Assembly: GCA_029215795.1 (NCBI GenBank)
Contig: JARDYH010000039.1
Coordinates: 1 to 64,000, forward strand
DNA from: Anniella stebbinsi
Lineage: Eukaryota; Chordata; Lepidosauria; Squamata; Anniellidae
Direction: 5' to 3'
Length of the DNA: 64,000 nt
Shown: positions 32,446 to 44,838 of the stretch, one piece after another
Position numbering within the stretch: the first letter of the stretch is position 1
Layout: the number at the start of each line of letters is the position of its first letter
Translations under genes and position numbers: made by a program
The notes under the pieces: generated by a model
The model's database searches: none
Told to the model about the DNA's origin: nothing
The model's input: only the letters and a program-made list of their open reading frames with translations

Positions 32446-33560
32446 CTTTATTTATATCCAGCCTTTTGCCCAATGCTGGGCCTCAAGGCGGCATTACAAA
32501 ATTAAGACATATGCACTTAAAACTATAAATAAAAGATATACAAAAGTTAAAAATAAACAGGTTTCAATATTAAAACATTTAAACATTTAAAATACATATT
32601 AAAATTAAAAGTCTTAAGACATAGATGGCGTCCACATTATTCTCCAAAGGCCTGCCGGAATAAGGAAGTTTTTGCCTGCCTCCAGAAACACATCAAGGAG
32701 GGAGCCTAGCTTCCCTGGGAAGGGAGTTCCAGAGCACTGGAGCAGCCACCAAGAAGGCCCTCTCCTGTGTTCCCACCAGGCAGGCCTGTGATGGTGGTGG
32801 GACCAAGAGAAGGGCCTCCCCTGAAGACCTTGGGGAACGGGCAGGCTCGTAAGGGAGAATTTGGCCTTACAGATAACCTGGACCTGAGTCGTATTGGGCT
32901 TTATAGGTCATAACCAGCAGCACTTTGAATTGTGCCCGGAAACAGATTGGAAGCCGGTGGAGCTGTTTTAACAGGGGAATTGTATGCTCCCAGGAACCGG
33001 TGCCTCCACCAAGTAACTTCCAAGGACGCCAGGGGCCACATGTCTATTTACAGAGTTGCCACCACTAGCAATGCAGAAGCAACAGTTCGGCATACAGAGG
33101 AAGTTTCTCCTCCTGATGACCCCGGCGAGCGTGGCTGCGTCCAGACACAGCAAGCCCAGCTGCTGCTGAGGTCACCAGCGGCTTTAGTTTCTCCCTCCTC
33201 TGCCGGCTGACCTGGACAGCATTGCTGTTTTTCCCACTGCGTCGGCAGCACGGAAGCAACAGGGCTGATCAGCAGCAGCAGCAAGAGGAGGAGGAGGAGG
33301 AATTTGGTGGCCCTCAGTTGCGCATAGTGACGGGAGAAACACAGAGGTTCGCGTTTGCTCCGAATCCCATGCCCACGAGGCAATCTCGAAGGAGGCCATT
33401 TTGAATGGCACTGAAAGCCGCCGAGAGGTCCAGCAGGGCCAACGAAGACGTACTTTCCCCGTCCTGTTCTCTGCAAAAGTTGGCAACCAAAGGTGACTCA
33501 GGCCCTCAGTCAAGCCTGAAGCCAGATTGAAATGGGTCTGGATAGTAGATTTCACCCAGG
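32446..33560 (-). mobile_element. L2-like LINE 3' region with an intervening CAG-rich stretch
   Basis: 'tatccagccttttgcccaat' and 'gctgggcctcaaggcggc' open the inverse UTR. The ORF end follows at about 32640-33010 ('agggagttccagagcactgg', 'tttgaattgtgcccgg') and again at 33400-33560 ('gagaggtccagcagggccaa', 'aagccagattgaaatgg'). The 33040-33390 block between is not typical LINE text and includes 'cagcagcagcagcaagagga'. Confidence 0.65.
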
Positions 33561-33565
33561 AAGCC

Positions 33566-33700
33566 CCTAGAGCTGAGATGTCACAAGATGTGAAGCACCC
33601 TTGGGTAGCTCCTTTAGAGTGGATCCGCCACCCACCTGCCCCCAACATCAGGACCACCAGCCTCCACCAATGGGACTCTTCTAGTGGGCTACAGGTCCTC
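33566..33700. repeat. 'gctcctttagagt' foldback fragment
   Basis: 'gtagctcctttagagtggat' and 'ccaccagcctccacc' match one arm of the element at 62985-63204. Confidence 0.6.
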
Positions 33701-34183
33701 TGTTAGCTCAGGGCCTTCCCCCCCCCCCCCGTTTGCTCTGGCACAGGCTTTCCCTCTGAGCATATGGGCGCTTCCCTCCCCCTACAACAGATTTTCATTC
33801 CATCAAAAACAGGGGAGTCCACCCATCTGCTCGTGAGGAGGGAGAGCAGCTGCCATCAGTGCAAATGGGAAGAGGTGGAGCTGGAGAAGGTGGCGGCGGC
33901 GGCAGCGGCGGTGATACTTGGGAAGTTGCCCTTAGTAGGGACAAGGAGAGAAGAGAGTCATGATGCGGGGAGACTTTAGCTCCTCTCACATTTCAATGCT
34001 GCCCACGCCTCGTTTTGCACTTTCGAACTGCAATGCAAACCAAAACCCAGCTCTCCTTCGACATGCGCCCCTTTCCGAATTTTGCAGTGGAATTCTCCAA
34101 TCAAAAAATACATGTAGGATTGCATAGATTAGGGGAAATAACATCTAAAAAATGCATTATTTTAGGATAATTGCTTGCCAAAT

Positions 34184-34184
34184 A

Positions 34185-34222
<38 letters not shown>
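34184..34222 (+). repeat. (ATG)n microsatellite
   Basis: About 13 trinucleotide units; explains Met and His homopolymer frames on the two strands. Confidence 0.95.
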
Positions 34223-35011
34223 ATGTATGTCTTGGGAGAAATGTGCAAAAACTCTTAAGGTTCATCATGCACGTAAGACAAGAGAAATTCTCGAAGCTCA
34301 AGTCGAACCAATTTCGAGATTAGAAAAGAAGACAAACTGAGAGAAATCCAAACAGATCGATTTGGCCGTCCCTAGAAGAGAGAGAGAGAGAGAGAGTATC
34401 TGGAAGGACTGTCCGGTCATTGCCACTTGTTTTGGCTCCCAGGGAAGGCCGGGAGAGATGCCAAAATCTCTTTCTAAGCTGGCAATGTCTGAGTCTTCCT
34501 TAGGAAGTTGGGAATCACCCAGAGGTTGCCTAGTCAAGCTTCCTGCCCCAGCTCTTTCTCTCGAGAGACTCTTGATGGAAACCCCGCTGTTGCCCGCTAC
34601 CCCTGTGCCAGCAGCCACTTCGCCATCTTACCGAGAAGATCAGGGAGCTGTCCAGCAGAGAAAAGCTGCCAATGCGGCGGAGGAGATGTCCAGCCCCACA
34701 GCATCTATGCTAGGAGGCACAAGTAGCAGTTGAGCAGAGTGAGGTGCTTCACTAATGCCAGCCTGAGAAGCAATTGAAGGCATTTCTGGCCTGGTTGTGC
34801 CACTCCCTCAACCAGATCATCTGTTGGCCCACCAGATGGGGAGGGTTTGGGACCCGAGTGTTCTTAGTGCAGGCCCTGGAGCTGGGGGAGCAGGTCCCCC
34901 AACTGTGCAGGCTGCTGGGGTTGGTGTCTTCCAGGATAGTGGCTGGTCCCCTTGGTCACCATATTTGCTGGGGCCAACAGCATGGCACCTTGAGACACAG
35001 GAGGAGGAGGT

Positions 35012-35555
35012 CATGGCAGTGTCGTGTAATGGTTAGTGCAGGGGTAGGCAACATGGTTCCATGGGGACCTGTGTGGGCCCGACCACATTTTTTAATTAAC
35101 CCATTTTCTGATGGGCAGCTGGGATTGCTGTGAAATGGGCTTCCCTTGCTGCTTGAAAATGTGGACTCTAAGGAATTGTTTACTGTGCTGGGGGCTCAGA
35201 TTCCATTTCAGTCTTTTGGCCAGGATACCTGTCCTTTGCCACACCTCCCCTGGCAGCCATTTTTTGGTGGTGCCCAGGACAGTTTTTCTAATTGCCAAAT
35301 GTGCCTGCAACCCCCCCCCCCCAAAAAAAACCCCATGCCTACCCCTGGGTTAGAGTGTAGGACTGGTACTGGAGAGATCCGGGTTCAAGTCCCCACTCAC
35401 CATGAAGCTCACCGGGTGACTTTGGGCCACTCACTGGCTGTCAGCCTAAGCTACATCGAAGGGTTGTTGTGAAGATACAATGGAGAAGGGGGGATCGTGT
35501 ACGCTGTCTTGGGCTTCTTTTGAGGAAAAGGTGAGATAGGCAATAAATAAATTAT
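35012..35555 (+). mobile_element. Sauria-type SINE, split by a hAT insertion
   Basis: The tRNA-like head ('gtcgtgtaatggtta' and 'agagtgtaggactgg'), box B-like 'gggttcaagtcc', the core 'gaagctcaccgggtgacttt' and 'gggttgttgtgaagatacaa', and the 'ggcaataaataaat' tail are all present. The head is cut after 'ggttag' by 35039-35347. Confidence 0.85.
35039..35347. mobile_element. hAT-like element with CAGGGGTAGGCA termini
   Basis: Starts CAGGGGTAGGCAAC, ends TGCCTACCCCTG. 8-bp TSD ggttagtg (35031-35038) and ggttagag (35348-35355), one mismatch. 309 bp, no coding capacity. A 5' fragment of the same family is at 44113. Confidence 0.92.
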
Positions 35556-35959
35556 CATTTTGGGCTGGTCCAGACAGGGAAATGGGGAGTCATCATACTT
35601 GTCCGATATACTCCAACATACTGGATAAGTGTCCCTCCTGTCCATTGATAAGTCTGACTTTGAGAGAACTAAAGAGAAACAGCTTTTTATTGCAAACTTT
35701 TGTTATTATTTTATTGCCAACATGGTTTAGTTAGAGGGGTTTTGTGAAACCCCCCACCTGCTGAAGCAATGAAAACTTCAGCTTCCAATTTTGAATAATA
35801 AAAAGGGTTTCTTTTTAAAAAATAATAATACAAAAAAAAGAGAGCATGGCATGCTCTAGAGGATCAAGCGTTTGAAATGTAAATAAAAGAAACCCAAAAT
35901 GCATGCGCTTTTCAGGAAAAAGGAACTCCATGACTCCGCAGCCCATTGTCTGAGCGTGT

Positions 35960-36260
35960 TGAGAGTCAGATGAATGAGATCCGAACATCAGTGGCTGGTG
36001 ACTGGGGCTTTTGTTCCCCTGTCGTAGAACAGCTCTTCTAAAGCACGTATAGAACTCCCCAAAGCTCCAGCGCCTATTTCCCCAGTGGGACGAGAAGGCT
36101 CTCGCCCATGCTTGGAGTGCCGGTGACAGATGTACTAATCAGACACTAATTCCGTTGATTGTCTCTTCCTTTCAAATGATCACAAAACAACCCTCACAAA
36201 GCGCAGTGGGTGTACTTCGCTCCATTTGACTTTTGTTCCTCATTTTTTCAGTGGAAGGAG
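35960..36260. other. Repeat-poor segment, candidate intronic regulatory DNA
   Basis: Unique-looking sequence including 'gtactaatcagacactaatt' and 'ccgttgattgtctcttcc'. Nothing coding. Assignment is composition-based only. Confidence 0.2.
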
Positions 36261-36427
36261 GGGAACGGCCCTTTTCTAAAAGTTTGGAAAAACTGCTCCA
36301 CGGAAGGAGGAGGAAGTGGCCTTGTGACATCACAGAGCGTCAGCCAATCAGTGCCGTGCATAGCTATCTTCAGCTGTGAACAGTAAAAAAAAAAAAAAAA
36401 AGCCAGGTTGCCCTGACTCTTTTCCTA

Positions 36428-36999
36428 TAGGGTGACCCCATGGAAAGGAAGACCGGGCTCCTGTATCTTTAAAGTTGTACAGAAAAGAGGATTTCAGCAG
36501 GTGTCATTTGTATGCATACAGCACCTGGTGAAATTCCCTCTTCAGCACAACCGTTAAAGCTCCAGGAGCTCTGCCCTCTTGACCAGATCCAAAAGAGGGC
36601 AGGGCTCCTGCAGCTGTAACTGTTGTGATGAAGAGGGAATCCCACCAAATGACACCTGCTGAAAGTCCCTTTTCTATACAACTGTAGGGTGACCCTATGA
36701 AAAGGAGGACAGGGCTCCTGTATCTTTAACAGTTGAATTGAAAACAGATTTCAGCAGGTGTCTTTTGGATGCAGGCAGCACCTGGTGAAATTCCCTCTTC
36801 ACCACAACAGTTAAACTGCAGGAGCTCCTCTTTTGTATCTGGTCAAGAGAGCAAAGCTCCTGCAGCTTTAACTATTATGATGTAGAGGGAATTTCACCAA
36901 GTGCTGCATGCATGCCAATGACACCTGCTGAAATCCGTTTTCAATTCAACTGTTAAAGATACAGGAGCCCTGTGTCCTCCTTTCCATAGGGTCACCCTA
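36428..36999. mobile_element. Two fused TAGGSTGACC foldback elements
   Basis: First copy starts TAGGGTGACCC at 36428. Its right arm stops at 'tatacaactg' and runs straight into a second TAGGGTGACCC at 36685, which ends GGGTCACCCTA at 36999. The first copy has no right terminus. A possible imperfect TSD (tttccta, tttcata) flanks the pair, not the second copy alone. Confidence 0.85.
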
Positions 37000-37829
37000 T
37001 TTCATAGGCGATGAGCCAAACAAAACCTAACAGTTTGCACTTCCACAGGAGAGTCGCCACTCAAACTATGCCCACCTGAATGCGCCCATCAATGTTCAGC
37101 ATCAGCACTTACCCTGGCATTCATGCTTCTGGAGCGAATCCCAAATGCTGAGGGCTGCTTCTCACATCCAGAGGAGATTGGACATTGCCAGGCAATGCCT
37201 GATTTCCTTTCCCTTAAACCAGTCAGAAAGGGATTGTATAGTTTCTTCTCTTCAGTCCGCGTTCCACATTATGGCCCTTTTACGCTGCTTGATGCTTCAC
37301 AATCAGCTGCAAGCAGAATTAAAACAGTCACCTGACTTGGCCCTTAATCGAGCCTTTGTCCCCCATACTGCTCCTGCAAAGCCCATCCCCAGGGGCACGA
37401 TCCCAATATGTATTTCCTCCGAAGCACGTTTCTTTGGGTAGAAAGCCTGTTTCTCTTGCCTCCAGACTTATGATTCGCTAATTCCTCACTGCCCCCCTTC
37501 TTTTCTGCTTCATACCTCCTGGCCCTTTAATTGGCTGTTTCCTTCAAAAGGTGGCAATCCGTTCTCTGCAAGTGGGCCCTTTAATTTTTCATTCCCTCTT
37601 TGTAGGCAGCACACATGGGGTGTGAGGAAGCTCCCTCCTCAAGTTGTAGATCAAGGGTACAGAGTACCGGTGCTCTGTCCTCTTGACAGTGGGATCTTTT
37701 GCAAACAGAGACTATAGGTTTTCAAGCCCATCCCTGCGTCCATGAAGGCTGGAGGCATACGCTGGTTTTTAAAGGAAAGCAGATGAAAGCTAAGACTCTC
37801 CAGATTCCACATCCGTTGAGAGATGTGAC

Positions 37830-38005
37830 ATCCATAGAGTCATAGAACAGCAGAGTTGGAAGGGGCCTGTAATGTCATCAAGTCCAACCCCCTGCTCAAT
37901 GCTGTCCAACTGCCTCTTGAAGGCCTCTAGGGTGGGAGAGCCCACCACCTGCCAAGGTCATTGGCTCCATTGTCGTACTGCTCTAACAGTCAGGAAGTTT
38001 AACAA
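37830..38005 (-). mobile_element. CR1 LINE 3' fragment
   Basis: 'agagttggaaggggcct', 'aagtccaaccccctgctcaa' and 'gcctctagggtgggagagcc', inverse of the CR1 3' UTR; 5'-truncated. Confidence 0.88.
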
Positions 38006-38102
38006 GGCAACAAAATCTGCAGACCAGTCTATTACTGTAGAAGAGACTGGGGATTCTTCTTGCTCACCTGGGCTCCTGCAGCTGAGCCAAGCCTCCTGCT
38101 CA

Positions 38103-38240
38103 TAGGATCATAGAATCGTAAAGTTGGAAGGGGTCTCTAAGGCCATTGGGTCCAATCCCCTGCTCAATGCAGGAATCCACCTTAAAGCATCCCTGACAGA
38201 TGGCTGTCCAGATGCCTCTTGAAGGCTTCTAGTGCACTCA
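38103..38240 (-). mobile_element. CR1 LINE 3' fragment
   Basis: 'ataggatcatagaatcgtaa', 'gttggaaggggtctctaagg' and 'cttaaagcatccctgacaga'. A second minus-strand CR1 end 100 bp from the previous one. Confidence 0.88.
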
Positions 38241-39138
38241 GAGGCTCAGTATCTTGAGGGGGTCACTAAAATTGCCAGGAGCTGCATGCTGACCACTCCT
38301 GACTAAGACACTCGCCAACAAGCAGGCAGGCCTGTGGCCCCTTACAAAAGGCACAGGAACCTGAGTGTGCAGCAGATTAGCTGCATTTAAAGACAAATGG
38401 CGCAATTCTGTGCAAGTAAAGACAGAAAATGCTCCTACCGCTCACAGCATGCTTTTTCCTGTCTAAGCATGCATAGGATCGAGACCTTAATCTGATCCCA
38501 TTGTAGAGGGGTGTGTGTATTTCGTTTGGCTCTCTGTGTCCTGCTCAATGCGTTGGGGGACGCAGCTGAGTCCAGTCACCCAGGCATGAGTGCAATGGGG
38601 CCGTGTGCCATCCCAGCAGTAGCCTGTATTTCAATCACAGCTATTTGGAGTTTTGTTTTGCTGGAGGCTTCCAAGACCCCTGTCCCTGAGGACAAGCTGT
38701 GCTTCCTGCGAGCAGGAAATTGTGTTTCAGGGTGAGAATGCAGGGAGACTGGTGCCTGCTGAGCCTTTTAGATGCAGAAAGGGAATGCAGAATGGAAACT
38801 CACCAAGGGCATGCCAATAGCAGCTGGACACGGAAATAGACATCTCTGCCGGACTGTATCTGCGTATCTGCGTGAAGCCTGATATTTTCTCAAAACTCAA
38901 GACATGCCGTGCTGATCATCTCCAGCTACGCTTTGATTTATGGACAGTACTCTTTCCCTTCATAAAACATCTCTCGGTTGCTACGCCGGTTTATCTGTGC
39001 CATTTCAAGGAAAGCTGGGAGACTTTTCTCCTTCTCTCCTCCATATGCCTGAGATGAGAGATTTAGGAGGCGCGTTCTTTGATTCGGCAAGGGCGAAGCC
39101 GGGCTCCCCCTGTGCTGAGAACACCCTTGTCCTCGTGC

Positions 39139-39232
39139 AGCCTTCCCCAACCCAGTGCACTACAGATGACTTTGACTGCAATTCCCATCATTCCCAGTTG
39201 CAGTCCCAGGACATCAGGTTGGGGAGGCTGGA
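39139..39232. repeat. Foldback of the CAGCCTTCCCCAACC family
   Basis: Termini 'cagccttccccaaccc' and 'ggttggggaggctg' with 'gcaattcccatcattcccag' inside. About 94 bp. Confidence 0.75.
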
Positions 39233-39849
39233 CTCGTCTAAGTCTTGCATGTGTGGATGGCAAAAGCTAGACAAAGGCCACGTACCTGGGAGTGAGCCCA
39301 ATTGAACTCAATGTGACTTCCTTTTGAGGAGAAAGCTAAATCACACTGTAAACGTCATCCCGTTTTGCACGCTCCTTTAGACTGAATTCTTAAATGTATC
39401 CCCAAAGCCCCAACAACTGTTACCATTTCAAAAGTTTGAGATGTAGATTTATCCCTTTTTCCGTGTCACCCTGTGCGCAGTTCTAACATTAACCTGACTT
39501 GAAATTCACCTCATACTGATCTGCATGAACTTGCGGAGAAGTTCGGGTTTTGATTTGGAGCTCTTATCTGTACACTATGCATCTTATCAAACGTCCCACA
39601 GTTAACCTGCCCAGGAGCTCTTGTAAAAAGCTTTTCTGGATCTAGCAGCTCTTCATTTTGCAAAGCTTATTTTGCTTATCTAAATGGCCAACCCACACAC
39701 ACACACACCATTGTTTGAGGCCCATCAATGAAGAAACACTCTTCTGACAGCCTCCCCAGCCAGATTCATGAGCTTAAGTGGACATCAGCTTCATGGGTTG
39801 CCCATAAGAAACCATGGCAGCTGCCATTGAGTAGCAGATGAACAGGCCA

Positions 39850-40426
39850 AGTAACTGCCTTTCAAATTGCGCGAGGTATTGGTTCCCTTCTATTTGGCAC
39901 TGGTTTGGCCTCAACTTGAGTATTGTGTCCAGTTCTGGGCACCACACTTCAAGAAGGATGCAGACAAGCTGGAGGGGGTTCAGAGGAGGGCAACAAAGAT
40001 ACACATGGGTCTGGAAACAAAGCCCTATGAGGAGAGACTTAAACGAACTTGGCATGTTTAGCCTGGAGAAGACTGAGGGGAGACATGATAGCACTCCTCA
40101 AGGACTTGAAAGGTTGTCACCCAGAGTAGGGCCAGGATCTCTTCTAGATCATCCCAGAGTGCAGGACACGGAATAATGGGCTCAAGTGACAGGAAGCCAG
40201 ATTCCAGCTGGATGTCAGGAAAAACCTCCTGACTGTTAGAGCAGTATGACAATGGAGCCAATGACCTAGAGAGGTGGTGGGCTCTCCCACACTAGAGGCC
40301 TTCAAGAGGCAGCTGAAGAGCCATCTGTCAGGGATGCTTTAAGGTGGACTCCTGCATTGAGCAGGGGGTTGGACTCCATGGCCTTCTAAGCCCCTTCCAA
40401 CTCTGCTATTCTATGATTCTACACTG
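39850..40426 (+). mobile_element. CR1 LINE 3' end with C-terminal ORF2 remnant
   Basis: The frame gives [20 protein letters not shown] and [20 protein letters not shown] before a frameshift. The UTR ends 'ctattctatgattcta'. 5'-truncated. Confidence 0.92.
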
Positions 40427-41239
40427 GGAGGCAAATGCGTAATCTGCTGTGGTAAGCAGAACAAGATGGACAGTCTGGGAAGAAAACATGTCGGTAAGCA
40501 AGAGCTGGAAGGAAGAAGGAAGGAAGCAGGCAGGCAGGCAGGCCAGCCAGCCAGCCAACCTCTTTTGTAGACATTTCCATCTTGCAAACCAGCCCTGTGA
40601 CTAATGTTGCCTTGGGTGCACAGCGCCTCAAGATGCACCATTGTTAATGGGCTCCCTCTCACAGCAATTGTGAATAATGATGTTTGAATAGATGTGTCAG
40701 ACAGCAATATCAGTCACTGCCAGGGCCTCTGGGTTCCTGCTTAATGACCTGGAGAGCCGTAAACCCATCTTTTCTCCAGCCTTGCTACACTTCTCCATCA
40801 CTGACGAGTGTCAAGAGGCTGGTTTGACGCCCTTGATGCCAGTGTCCTCTGTTTGCCCTCAGAAGACAATGTTCTGTCCCTTCTTTTAATAGCCCTCCTG
40901 TCCCTCCACACCGATGAGGTCTATGGTGCCTGAGGTCTCCAGAAACACACCCGGCATCCACTCTTTCCACAATGTTTTGGACAGCCTCTTGGGCCCGTTG
41001 GAGCTGTACCTTCAAACAGGAGTCTGTCAGTCTTGTGTCTAACGCAGGGAGGCAGGGCACAGCATGCAAAGCACCAGAGGGATGGGAGATGGACCTTGGA
41101 GTCATCCAGTGAAGAAGAGAACTTGATTGGCATGAGAGAGAGAGAAGGTGACTGCAGGGCCACCATGGCAGGTTTATAAAATGATGCCTGGTGTGGTATG
41201 AAGTGGTTAGAGAACTATTTTTCTCCCTCTCTCATAATG

Positions 41240-41408
41240 TAGGGTGACCCTATGGAAAGGAGGACTGGACTCCTGTATCTTTAACAGTTGTAGAGAAAAG
41301 GGAATTTCAGCAGGTGTCCTTTGTATGCCTGCAGCACCTGGTGAAATACCCTCTACATCACCACAGTTAAAGCTGCAGGAGCCCTGCCCTCTTTTGTAGA
41401 GTGACCAG
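41240..41408. mobile_element. TAGGSTGACC half element
   Basis: TAGGGTGACCC through the left arm to the central 'cttttgtagagtgaccagag', then unrelated sequence. About 169 bp, one half of the normal palindrome. Confidence 0.85.
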
Positions 41409-41664
41409 AGATGGATGAGGACAAGGCTCATGTAGCTTTAAGTGACAGTGGTGTCCTGTTCCCAGGGAGACAGCTCCTCTGCTGTCATGGAGAAGGAGGA
41501 TCTTGGAGAAGGAGGATCACCCGGAGGAAGAGGGAAATGATCCCTCAGAAGAGTCTCGTTCCTCAGAGTGATGCTAAAAGACAGTGTCGTGCTGTTCCCC
41601 TGGTGCCCTCTGTCCTAAATAGCAGTGGTGGCTCTGATGTCAGCAGCAGTCAGAACCCTAAAAG

Positions 41665-41805
41665 AATTTTCCAAGAAGCTAGTATGATGTAGCAGCACCT
41701 TGGATGGCTCCTTTAGAGTTATGACTGGTTCTGAGTGAAACCTGGAGCACATACCTGCCCAGGGCCTCACTGATATCGGAGCCACCTGCCTCCATTGCTC
41801 ATTAG
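41665..41805. repeat. 'gctcctttagagt' foldback fragment
   Basis: 'ttggatggctcctttagagt', 'gttctgagtgaaacctgg' and 'gatatcggagccacctgcct' match 62985-63204. Confidence 0.65.
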
Positions 41806-41811
41806 GGATGT

Positions 41812-42070
41812 ATGAGTAATTAGAGTCAGTTTGCTTTTGATCAGTTCACACCTTCCAGACGAAACATGGACTCGGACTCAATCTGGAGTCAAAGTCTGTA
41901 CTTTTCCAAGCTTTCAATGTGATTCATGGTGCCCCACCCACCCAACTGTGTATGACCACGTACATACATCTGAGAAATGTGCATGAACATGCTTTCATTG
42001 CAAAGATGTGTGCAACTGACCTACACGGTTGGGAAAACTTCCATGCAGGGATGTTGCAATCTGATACCGA
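41812..42070 (+). repeat. Dispersed repeat beginning AGGGATGTATGAG
   Basis: Homologous by eye to 8218-8560. See that entry for shared words. Confidence 0.5.
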
Positions 42071-42350
42071 CACGAGATGGAAGGAGCTTCAAGTTGGATT
42101 TGGGGTTTTTTGACCAGGTTGGGTTTTGCTCGCATGAACATCCGTAGTCCTGAATTACAACGACAAAGCCACAGGGCTGCTGAGGGCTGGGATCAGTGGC
42201 AAAACTTCTTCTCTATTAAAAAGAAACCCTCAACCCCCTTGCGTTGTATCCAGTGTTAGTCCTACTTAGAGCAGACCCACTGAAAGGAATGGGACTTCAG
42301 TCAAACTAACACTGGATGCATTGCCTTTAAAGGAAAGCCCTGTTCCCACC

Positions 42351-42906
42351 TGTCATGACTAGGCCTGTTCCCCTTAGGCTGGGCGAAGGAGTTGCAGACC
42401 ATCAGTCAGATTCAGATTCTGAAGCAGAAGAGACGGTGCCAGAAACATAGCAGCCTACACGGGGAGTGGGGAGGTGACTCTCATGGGCTCTTCACCAGCT
42501 GGGAATGAACTTGTAAGCAACCCACAAGCTCTGGGACTTGAAGATTCTTCTGGGGGGGGGGGGAGCACTGAAAGGCTAGCTGATCCTAGAGTATGCTGCA
42601 GACTAAAATGGGTGGAGTGAAAAGAAGGGGAGAGGAGGTCAGCCTGGCTAGCTTCTTGCCAAAGGCTTCTTCAGAAACAGCCTCCTTGATGTTAAGGCTT
42701 ACTGGGAAAAGGCTCTCCCTTCTTCTTGAAAGGACAATTGTCTCACTTAGTTTGCATAATTTTGTCTAGCGAGACGTTCCTAGAAGTTAGAGTCCCTTAA
42801 GGTGGGAAGAGGGGGTGTTTATTGCCTGAATAAAGCTTTGTGGATTACATGCCAGACTTCTTTATTGCCTCCCGATAAAGCGAGGGGGGTTGGGAAAGAC
42901 GACACA
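42351..42906 (+). mobile_element. Possible LTR-like segment
   Basis: TGTCATGAC at the left and GACGACACA at the right are loosely inverted. 'gcctgaataaagctttgtgg' near 42826 looks like a retroelement polyadenylation signal. No convincing TSD and no internal coding domain, so this is tentative. Confidence 0.3.
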
Positions 42907-42949
42907 ACCTGAACATTCTGAGATTTCACAAACCCACCCTGAAGGTGTT

Positions 42950-43090
42950 TGGCTTTTGGTTTTACGTGGTATTTCTAGGCTTTTAGCGCTTTATATTGTA
43001 GTCTGATCTGCTGTATTTTATGGTTTTAAATGTGAACTGCCCAGAAAGCCTCGGCTATTGGGCAGTATAAAAATGTAATAAATACTAAGA
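42950..43090 (+). mobile_element. L2-type LINE 3' end
   Basis: 'gaactgcccagaaagcctcg' and 'gctattgggcagtataaaaa' with 'tgtaataaatac' tail. Confidence 0.85.
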
Positions 43091-43117
43091 TTAATCCAAT
43101 TGCAGAAAGGGCATTTT

Positions 43118-43142
43118 CACACACACACACACACACACACTG
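43118..43142 (+). repeat. (CA)n microsatellite
   Basis: About 12 dinucleotide units. Confidence 0.95.
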
Positions 43143-43482
43143 AAATACACCCCCTCCCAAAGTCTGGGCCCAGGACTTCATTCCAGCACTGTTCAGTTTA
43201 GAGAAGTCCTGAAATGCCTTAATTGCTCTTTGCCGCCTTGGAAAGGCTGCCACTGCCACTGTGGCTTCATCACCCCTAAATCACTATAATTCACATCTGG
43301 AAAAAAACCCACCAGAAGATGATGGGAAAACACTCGAATGCAACAGGGATGTTCTGTAAAAAGGGAATGAACTACGGAGGGCCACTCTAAAGAAAAGGGC
43401 TGGCATGGAAGTGGTGTCTGCTCTTGATGTGCACTGCAAGTCCTACTGATACTGCCTCTTCTCTACCTGTCTTGCCCTTTTC

Positions 43483-43560
43483 CAGCCTTCCCCATCCTGG
43501 TGATGTCCAGATAGATTGGACTACAACTCCCAGAATCCCACAGCCAGCAGCTCCTTGCCT
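43483..43560. repeat. Foldback fragment of the CAGCCTTCCCCAACC family
   Basis: 'ccagccttccccatcctggt' and 'gattggactacaactcccag'. Confidence 0.65.
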
Positions 43561-44112
43561 TGTCCTGCAGTAATAGCAGTGCAGCCCTCTCCTCTGATCT
43601 CTGTGCCTCCTTCTTCCGCCAAGTCCTTTGGCCCTTTCTTTCTTTCTTCCTGCCTCATGTTTTGCCTCCCCTGCAGGATGTGGCTTGGCTTCCTTACTAG
43701 AGCTCGCTGGGAGACCTGCTCCCTACTCACAACACATCCCACGGTCTGGAGTGTGTTGGTTGCTCAGTTAGGAGGGAGCTCTGCATTCTCCTCCTGCCTT
43801 TGTGCCACATAGGTTGGTCCAGATGAGCTTGGGTCTCGATTTCGGTTCTCTGGTTCTCATTTTAGGGGACTTGTTGTGACTCATCTGGAAATCTCATCTC
43901 CCAAAAGGAGAGTGGGGAGGAAGCTGGATTTTGATGGTAGCTTTATTGGCTTAATATCAAATCCCTCAAAATGCCAAGGAGGCTTTGGCAGTAATCCTGA
44001 CAAGGCAGGAAAAAACATATCACAAGCTGTGCTGTTTGTTGGAGAGGGGAGAGCGGGCAGCAGGAAAGGCCGGCACTGGATTTATTTCAAAAGAGATCCT
44101 GGAGAGGAGAGA

Positions 44113-44198
44113 TCAGGGGTAGGCAACTCCAAGAGGCCCAGGGACAAATTCTCCCCCTTCCCCTGACGTCCCATCCTGTGGGCCACAGCATGCTGGGC
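44113..44198 (+). mobile_element. hAT-like element, 5' fragment (CAGGGGTAGGCA)
   Basis: 'caggggtaggcaactccaag' matches the left end of 35039-35347, and 'gggccacagcatgctgggcg' follows. No right end. Confidence 0.55.
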
Positions 44199-44221
44199 GA
44201 CCCGAAAATTTATTTTAATAC

Positions 44222-44277
44222 ATACACACACATATCTATCTAGAGATATAGATAGATATAAATATAGATATATATGA
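44222..44277 (+). repeat. AT/GATA-rich simple sequence
   Basis: 'acacacacatatctatctag' and 'atatagatagatataaatat'. Confidence 0.85.
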
Positions 44278-44838
44278 ACCTCATCTTGTCTGTGTTTCAA
44301 GGATTGTCAGGTGTCTTTCATTCTACTGCCCGCTCATTGTCAGAATTGTTTTTTCTCAATTTCCTGAATTTGCGCAAATTCGCACTTGCAAAAATATGCA
44401 AATTCCTCTTTTTCCCCAAATGTGCGAATCTCCCCAAATGTTCATTTTTATGCTTTAGCCTATGGAGAAAATGCATATTTCGGGTAGTTTTTGTTTGTTT
44501 TTGCATATTCTTCTACAGCTAAATTTGTGTAAAATCCAGGATTTTTTTTTTAAAAAAATGACCCGCAAGTCTGTAGAATCCATGCAGCAGAATTTATGGA
44601 TCAGATTCATAGCAATCATTCCATTGTGGGTTTCACGGACATCCCTACTACAGAGCATCAAAAAGTTTTTTCCCCATTAATTATTTTATTTTATTTTAGC
44701 AGCGGGGGTAGTGGGAACCACAATAGTGAGTGGTGGGTATTGCTACCAAGTATCCAGGTTACACGCAAGAGTGTCCTATTCTCACACCCAACCCTGACAC
44801 AGGCACACATCTTTAACATGGAGTGCTAAGTGGCAGTG

